Assembly: GCF_902490045.1 (NCBI RefSeq)
Contig: NZ_CABUCJ010000005.1
Location: 1-47,148 of the forward strand
Direction of reading: 5' to 3'
DNA length: 47,148 nt
DNA from: an uncultured Anaerotruncus sp.
Lineage (GTDB): Bacteria > Bacillota > Clostridia > Oscillospirales > Ruminococcaceae
The notes under the pieces are model-generated. The model was given only the letters and a program-made list of their open reading frames with translations, was not told the origin of the DNA and made no database searches. Positions within the stretch are counted from its first letter, which is position 1. Each line of letters opens with the position of its first letter. A program made the position numbers and the translations under genes. Positions 41,754 to 47,148 of this stretch are shown one piece after another.

Positions 41754-43187
41754 ATGGCACAGTTAACCGATCTTGAAAAGGTGCGCCGCCGCCGGGCCCG
41801 GCGCCGGATGGTGCGGAGCCTCTTTATCCTCGCGCTTTTCGCGGCGGTGGTCTTCCTCTGCGTGACGGTCATCCGCCAGGCGGGCGACCTCGACCTCAAA
41901 ACCGCCTACAGCGATCTCAAAGCGGGGATGGCGTCGGGCGACGGATACCCCGTCTCGCTGCCGGGCGGCCAGGTGACGGAGCTCGAGAGCGCGGGGGACG
42001 CGCTCGTGATGCTCACCGACACCAACCTCTACACCTACAACTCCTCGGGCGGGCAGATGCTGGGCGTGCAGCACGGCATGGCCGGCCAGACCCTGAAAAC
42101 CGCCCGCGACCGCATCCTGCTCTACGACCCGAGCGCGGAGAAGCTGGCGGTCTACTCCAAGTCGGCGCTGCTCTCGTCGGTCACGACCGACAGCCAGATA
42201 CATACCGCGGACCTCGCCACCAACGGCAACTTCGCGGTGGTCACCGGCGCGAACGACGCGCTCGCGCGCGTCATCGTCTACAACCGCGGCGCCGAGGAAA
42301 TCTTCCGGTTCTCGGGGAACACGCCGATCATCAGCATCTCGCTGGCCGACAACCGCGATACGATGGCGGTCGGTTTCGTGGACGCGGCGGACGGCAAATA
42401 CCTCTCGAGCATCCGGAAATTCCAGTTCAGCTACCAGGAGGGGGACACCGGCCGGGTCGACCTGCCGGGCGAGCTGCTCCTGATGGTCGACTACCGCAGC
42501 GCGAGCGCCATCCGCGCGCTGACCGACCAGCGGGTCATCCTCTTTGACGGCGACCTGCGCGAGACGGCGTCCTTCTCCTTCGGGGAGACGGCGCTCGACC
42601 GCTACGCCGATTCCCCCGACGGCAGGCTGGTGCTCGTGCTCGGCAACTACGACAAGGAGAAGCGCCTCTCGGTGGTGACCCTTGACCGCGACTTCAACGA
42701 GGTCGGGCGGTTCACCGTCGATTACAACATCTCGGGTGTCAAGGCGGACAGCGACTACATCTACCTGATGGCCAAGGACCGCCTGCACATCCTCGGCTTC
42801 GACGGCGCGATGGCGGCGTCGGTGCAGATCAACAGCTTGAGCCAGATTCAGCCGGTCGGCGGCAAGCTCTACTATACGACCGACACGGCGCTGAGCGTCA
42901 TCGACGTCGGAGAGATCGCGCCGCCCGTCAACTCCGACAAGGAAACGCCCTCGCCGTCCGGGGAGGAAAGCGCCCCCGCGGACGACGGGCCTTCGGAAGA
43001 GGAGGCTTTGGAGCCGTCCGGGGAGGAAGCGCCTTTTGAGAGCGGGGAAGACGCGGAAAGCCTCCGGGCGGAGCCTGAAAGCGGGGCGGAGCCGGAGTCC
43101 GTCCCCGCTTCCGAAAGCGGCGCCCCTTCCGGGGACGCCTCGACGGGCGACCTTCTCAACTACGACAACCTCACGCCGGAGGGCTGA
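41754..43187 (+). CDS. DUF5711 membrane-anchored beta-rich protein
   Basis: 477 residues. A basic start (VRRRRARRRMVRS) is followed by one membrane helix (about 22-40, LFILALFAAVVFLCV), then about 350 residues of beta-strand repeats resembling a propeller (for instance YNSSGGQMLGV, NRGAEEIFRFSGNT, DRDFNEVGRFTVD), and a Glu/Ser/Pro-rich tail (about 400-477) with EESAPADDG-like repeats. The family is common near cvpA in Clostridia; function is unknown. The domain would be outside the cell, anchored by the N-terminus. GGGAGG precedes the start. Confidence 0.82.
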   Translation: MAQLTDLEKVRRRRARRRMVRSLFILALFAAVVFLCVTVIRQAGDLDLKTAYSDLKAGMASGDGYPVSLPGGQVTELESAGDALVMLTDTNLYTYNSSGGQMLGVQHGMAGQTLKTARDRILLYDPSAEKLAVYSKSALLSSVTTDSQIHTADLATNGNFAVVTGANDALARVIVYNRGAEEIFRFSGNTPIISISLADNRDTMAVGFVDAADGKYLSSIRKFQFSYQEGDTGRVDLPGELLLMVDYRSASAIRALTDQRVILFDGDLRETASFSFGETALDRYADSPDGRLVLVLGNYDKEKRLSVVTLDRDFNEVGRFTVDYNISGVKADSDYIYLMAKDRLHILGFDGAMAASVQINSLSQIQPVGGKLYYTTDTALSVIDVGEIAPPVNSDKETPSPSGEESAPADDGPSEEEALEPSGEEAPFESGEDAESLRAEPESGAEPESVPASESGAPSGDASTGDLLNYDNLTPEG

Positions 43188-43193
43188 ACCGAT

Positions 43194-43222
43194 TTGTAAA
43201 TTTGCGGCAGAACTGGTATAAT
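43194..43222 (+). promoter_or_regulatory. Promoter of the cvpA-pgsA unit
   Basis: TTGTAA (43194-43199) and TATAAT (43217-43222), 17-bp spacer, extended -10 TGG. It gives an about 180-nt leader. Confidence 0.78.
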
Positions 43223-43228
43223 AGCCGC

Positions 43229-43406
43229 AGGACGATCCGCGCCTGCGGCGCTTCCGTCCCGATGCGCAATGATACCGCTTCGCGCATTGCGCCTGCGGAA
43301 TCATGGCCGCAGGCGGCGGCTATGATACCCGTGCGGAGCGTTCTTTGCGGCTGCGCCCGCCGCGCGTTTCGCGCCGGTGGGCGCGCAGCCGCAGGAAAGG
43401 GAATCT
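43229..43406 (+). promoter_or_regulatory. Highly structured cvpA leader
   Basis: GCGCAATG and CATTGCGC, several CCGCAGG/CCTGCGG copies, two copies of ATGATACC (43269 and 43323), and a last hairpin TGCGGCTGCGC with GCGCGCAGCCGCA that ends just before the ribosome site GGAAAGGG. The layout suits regulation of translation or stability; no known riboswitch is recognised. Confidence 0.5.
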
Positions 43407-44120
43407 ATGGACATTGTAGCCATTGTATTGGATATCGCCGCCGTCGCCATCGTGATCTATTGCGCGCACGCGGCGGCAAGAAAAGGCTTTTTGCGCACGG
43501 TCATCCAGATGGTCGCCTATGTTGCGATCATCCTCGCGGCCTCCTTCTTCAGCCGCGCCGCCGCCCCGGTCGTCTATGACCGGGTGGTCGAGCCGATGAT
43601 CACCCAGCGTCAGGAGGCGCCGCGCGAACCCGGCGGGGCGGACCTCATCTCCTATGGGCGGACGGGGCTGCTCTCGGTGCTTGACGACGGCCTCGGCGCG
43701 CTGGAAAGCGGCCTGGACTCGGTGAAGGAGCTGCTGCCCGACGAATTCGACCCGCAGGCGCTCGCCGACGGACTCGTGGACGAGCTGGCGGACGCCACCC
43801 TGCGCCCGCTCATGATCAGCGCGATCGGCATGATCGGGTTTGTGCTGCTCTTTTCCATCCTGTCGATCGTCGCGAACATCCTGCTCTCCACGCTGGGGAT
43901 CGTCAACCACCTGCCGGTGGTCGGCCCGATCAACGCGCTGCTCGGCGGCGCGGTGGGCATCCTCGAGGGGCTGCTGCTCGTGTGGGTGTTCGCCTTCCTG
44001 CTGCGGGGGCTGCTGGGCATCTACCCGGAGGGCTGGTGGATCTTCCGCGCCGACACGATCGGCCACACCTTCCTGTTCCGCTATTTCGCCGATCCCACGC
44101 TGCTGGGGCAGCTTGCATAA
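43407..44120 (+). CDS. CvpA-family membrane protein
   Basis: 237 residues with four membrane helices (about 3-20, 28-50, 132-160, 172-205) and a polar region between the second and third. IVIYCAHAAARKGFLRTVIQM is the recognisable CvpA start, and the last helices hold GILEGLLLVWVF. The family is linked to colicin V export in E. coli and to envelope integrity elsewhere; the molecular role is unclear. The ATG at 43407 follows GGAAAGGGAATC; the ATG at 43377 has no site. DUF5711 precedes and pgsA follows it. Confidence 0.86.
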   Translation: MDIVAIVLDIAAVAIVIYCAHAAARKGFLRTVIQMVAYVAIILAASFFSRAAAPVVYDRVVEPMITQRQEAPREPGGADLISYGRTGLLSVLDDGLGALESGLDSVKELLPDEFDPQALADGLVDELADATLRPLMISAIGMIGFVLLFSILSIVANILLSTLGIVNHLPVVGPINALLGGAVGILEGLLLVWVFAFLLRGLLGIYPEGWWIFRADTIGHTFLFRYFADPTLLGQLA

Positions 44121-44159
44121 GCCGTTTGGCCTCCGACGCCAGAGAGAGGGTTGACCGCA

Positions 44160-44708
44160 ATGAAAATGAATGTACCAAACGCGCTGACCGTCCTGCGGAT
44201 TCTGCTGATTCCGCTCTTTTTGTGGCGGTTCCTGACCGCGCAGACGCAGCCGCAGTTCTACGCGGCGGCGCTGGTTCTGGGGGTTTCGGCGCTCAGCGAC
44301 ACGCTCGACGGCTATATCGCGCGGCACTATGACCAGATCACCCAGCTCGGTAAAATCCTCGACCCCATCGCGGACAAGCTCACCCTGGCCTCCGTCGTCG
44401 CGGCGCTGTGGATTACAAAGCCGCATCTCTGGCCGCTCTACGCGGTCTTCATCCTCAAGGAGTTCCTCATGCTCGTCGGCGGGCTGCGCCTGCACCGCAA
44501 ACAGGTCACCATCGAGGGGGCCAAGTGGTTCGGCAAGCTCGCGACCGTCATGTTTTATGTCATTATGATCACGATCGTGGCCTTCCCGGCGCTGGGCGAC
44601 GGGACCATTTTTGCGATGCTCCTGCTGCTGCTCGTCTTCATGCTCTTTTCTCTGCTGCGGTACGGGGTGATGTTTTGGGGGATGCTGCGGTCCGCCAAAA
44701 AACGGTAA
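44160..44708 (+). CDS. pgsA: CDP-diacylglycerol-glycerol-3-phosphate 3-phosphatidyltransferase
   Basis: 182 residues with about five membrane helices. The CDP-alcohol phosphotransferase motif is SDTLDGYIARHYDQITQLG followed by KILDPIADK, with the DxxDG...AR...G...D...D pattern. It begins MNVPNALTVLRIL. It makes phosphatidylglycerophosphate, the first step to phosphatidylglycerol. The ATG at 44160 follows AGAGGG; the TTG at 44151 is less likely. Confidence 0.95.
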   Translation: MKMNVPNALTVLRILLIPLFLWRFLTAQTQPQFYAAALVLGVSALSDTLDGYIARHYDQITQLGKILDPIADKLTLASVVAALWITKPHLWPLYAVFILKEFLMLVGGLRLHRKQVTIEGAKWFGKLATVMFYVIMITIVAFPALGDGTIFAMLLLLLVFMLFSLLRYGVMFWGMLRSAKKR

Positions 44709-44750
44709 ACTACACCAAAATCGTATGATTATTTATGACGCGTTAATATG

Positions 44751-44779
44751 TTGTTCACAACGGGCATATACAATATAGT
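44751..44779 (+). promoter_or_regulatory. Promoter of the ClpE-like gene
   Basis: TTGTTC (44751-44756) and TATAGT (44774-44779), 17-bp spacer. No CtsR or CIRCE-type heat-shock operator is visible in the region. Confidence 0.55.
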
Positions 44780-44823
44780 CTGGTAGATTCCATTTCCGCT
44801 TGTGAGAAAAGGTGAAAAATCTG

Positions 44824-47127
<2,304 letters not shown>

Positions 47128-47148
47128 AAAAAGCGGCGCTCACCATAT

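Overview
The window looks like a chromosomal segment from a GC-rich anaerobic Firmicute, most likely a gut Clostridium-class bacterium of the Oscillospiraceae/Ruminococcaceae type. This rests on Firmicute-specific proteins (RNase J, GdpP, FtsH next to Hpt and TilS, an ECF transporter module, a ClpE-type unfoldase, CvpA, DUF4358, DUF5711), strong GGAGG ribosome binding sites, frequent TTG and GTG starts, and very GC-rich codon use. The species assignment is inference.

Layout. 0.2-3.0 kb: two-component pair (OmpR-type regulator and membrane histidine kinase). 3.1-5.1 kb: tiny membrane protein, then a MerR regulator divergent from an iron alcohol dehydrogenase with a textbook MerR operator. 5.1-6.9 kb: a terminated, rod-like small RNA (possible 6S RNA) and an RsgA GTPase fused to an RNHCP zinc domain. 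7.0-11.2 kb: accessory zone with a secreted YHYH protein, tRNA-Leu(GAG) whose 3' end is partly duplicated, and a LysR regulator divergent from a small protein and a three-domain redox lipoprotein. 11.2-11.9 kb: a gene-free stretch with DnaA-box-like sites. 11.9-14.5 kb: SGNH hydrolase, DUF4358 lipoprotein and a CorA channel behind a possible translational-attenuator leader. 14.6-16.8 kb (minus): NifU, NifS and RNase HI. 17.0-19.2 kb: sugar nucleotidyltransferase/degenerate phosphomannomutase gene broken by one frameshift. 19.5-21.7 kb: RNase J with a long basic N-terminal extension. 21.9-22.7 kb (minus): GIY-YIG and DUF6530 operon with a triple operator.

From 22.9 kb the plus strand is mostly housekeeping: gdpP-rplI-dnaB-tilS-hpt-ftsH-pfkB-cysteine hydrolase, fructose-6-phosphate aldolase, tRNA-Val (minus), ruvC-ruvA-ruvB-glmM-methyltransferase, ecfA1-ecfA2-ecfT-truA-DUF5711, cvpA-pgsA, and a ClpE-like unfoldase. 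Together these cover c-di-AMP turnover, translation and tRNA modification, replication and recombination, membrane proteostasis, wall-precursor supply and vitamin uptake.

No phage, transposase, CRISPR array or recognisable dedicated defence operon was seen. The most unusual items are the RsgA-RNHCP fusion, the cyclophilin-like/flavodoxin/aldo-keto reductase lipoprotein at a probable tRNA-Leu scar, the corA leader with mutually exclusive hairpins, and the 6S-like RNA. All calls come from reading the sequence; none was checked by a database search.
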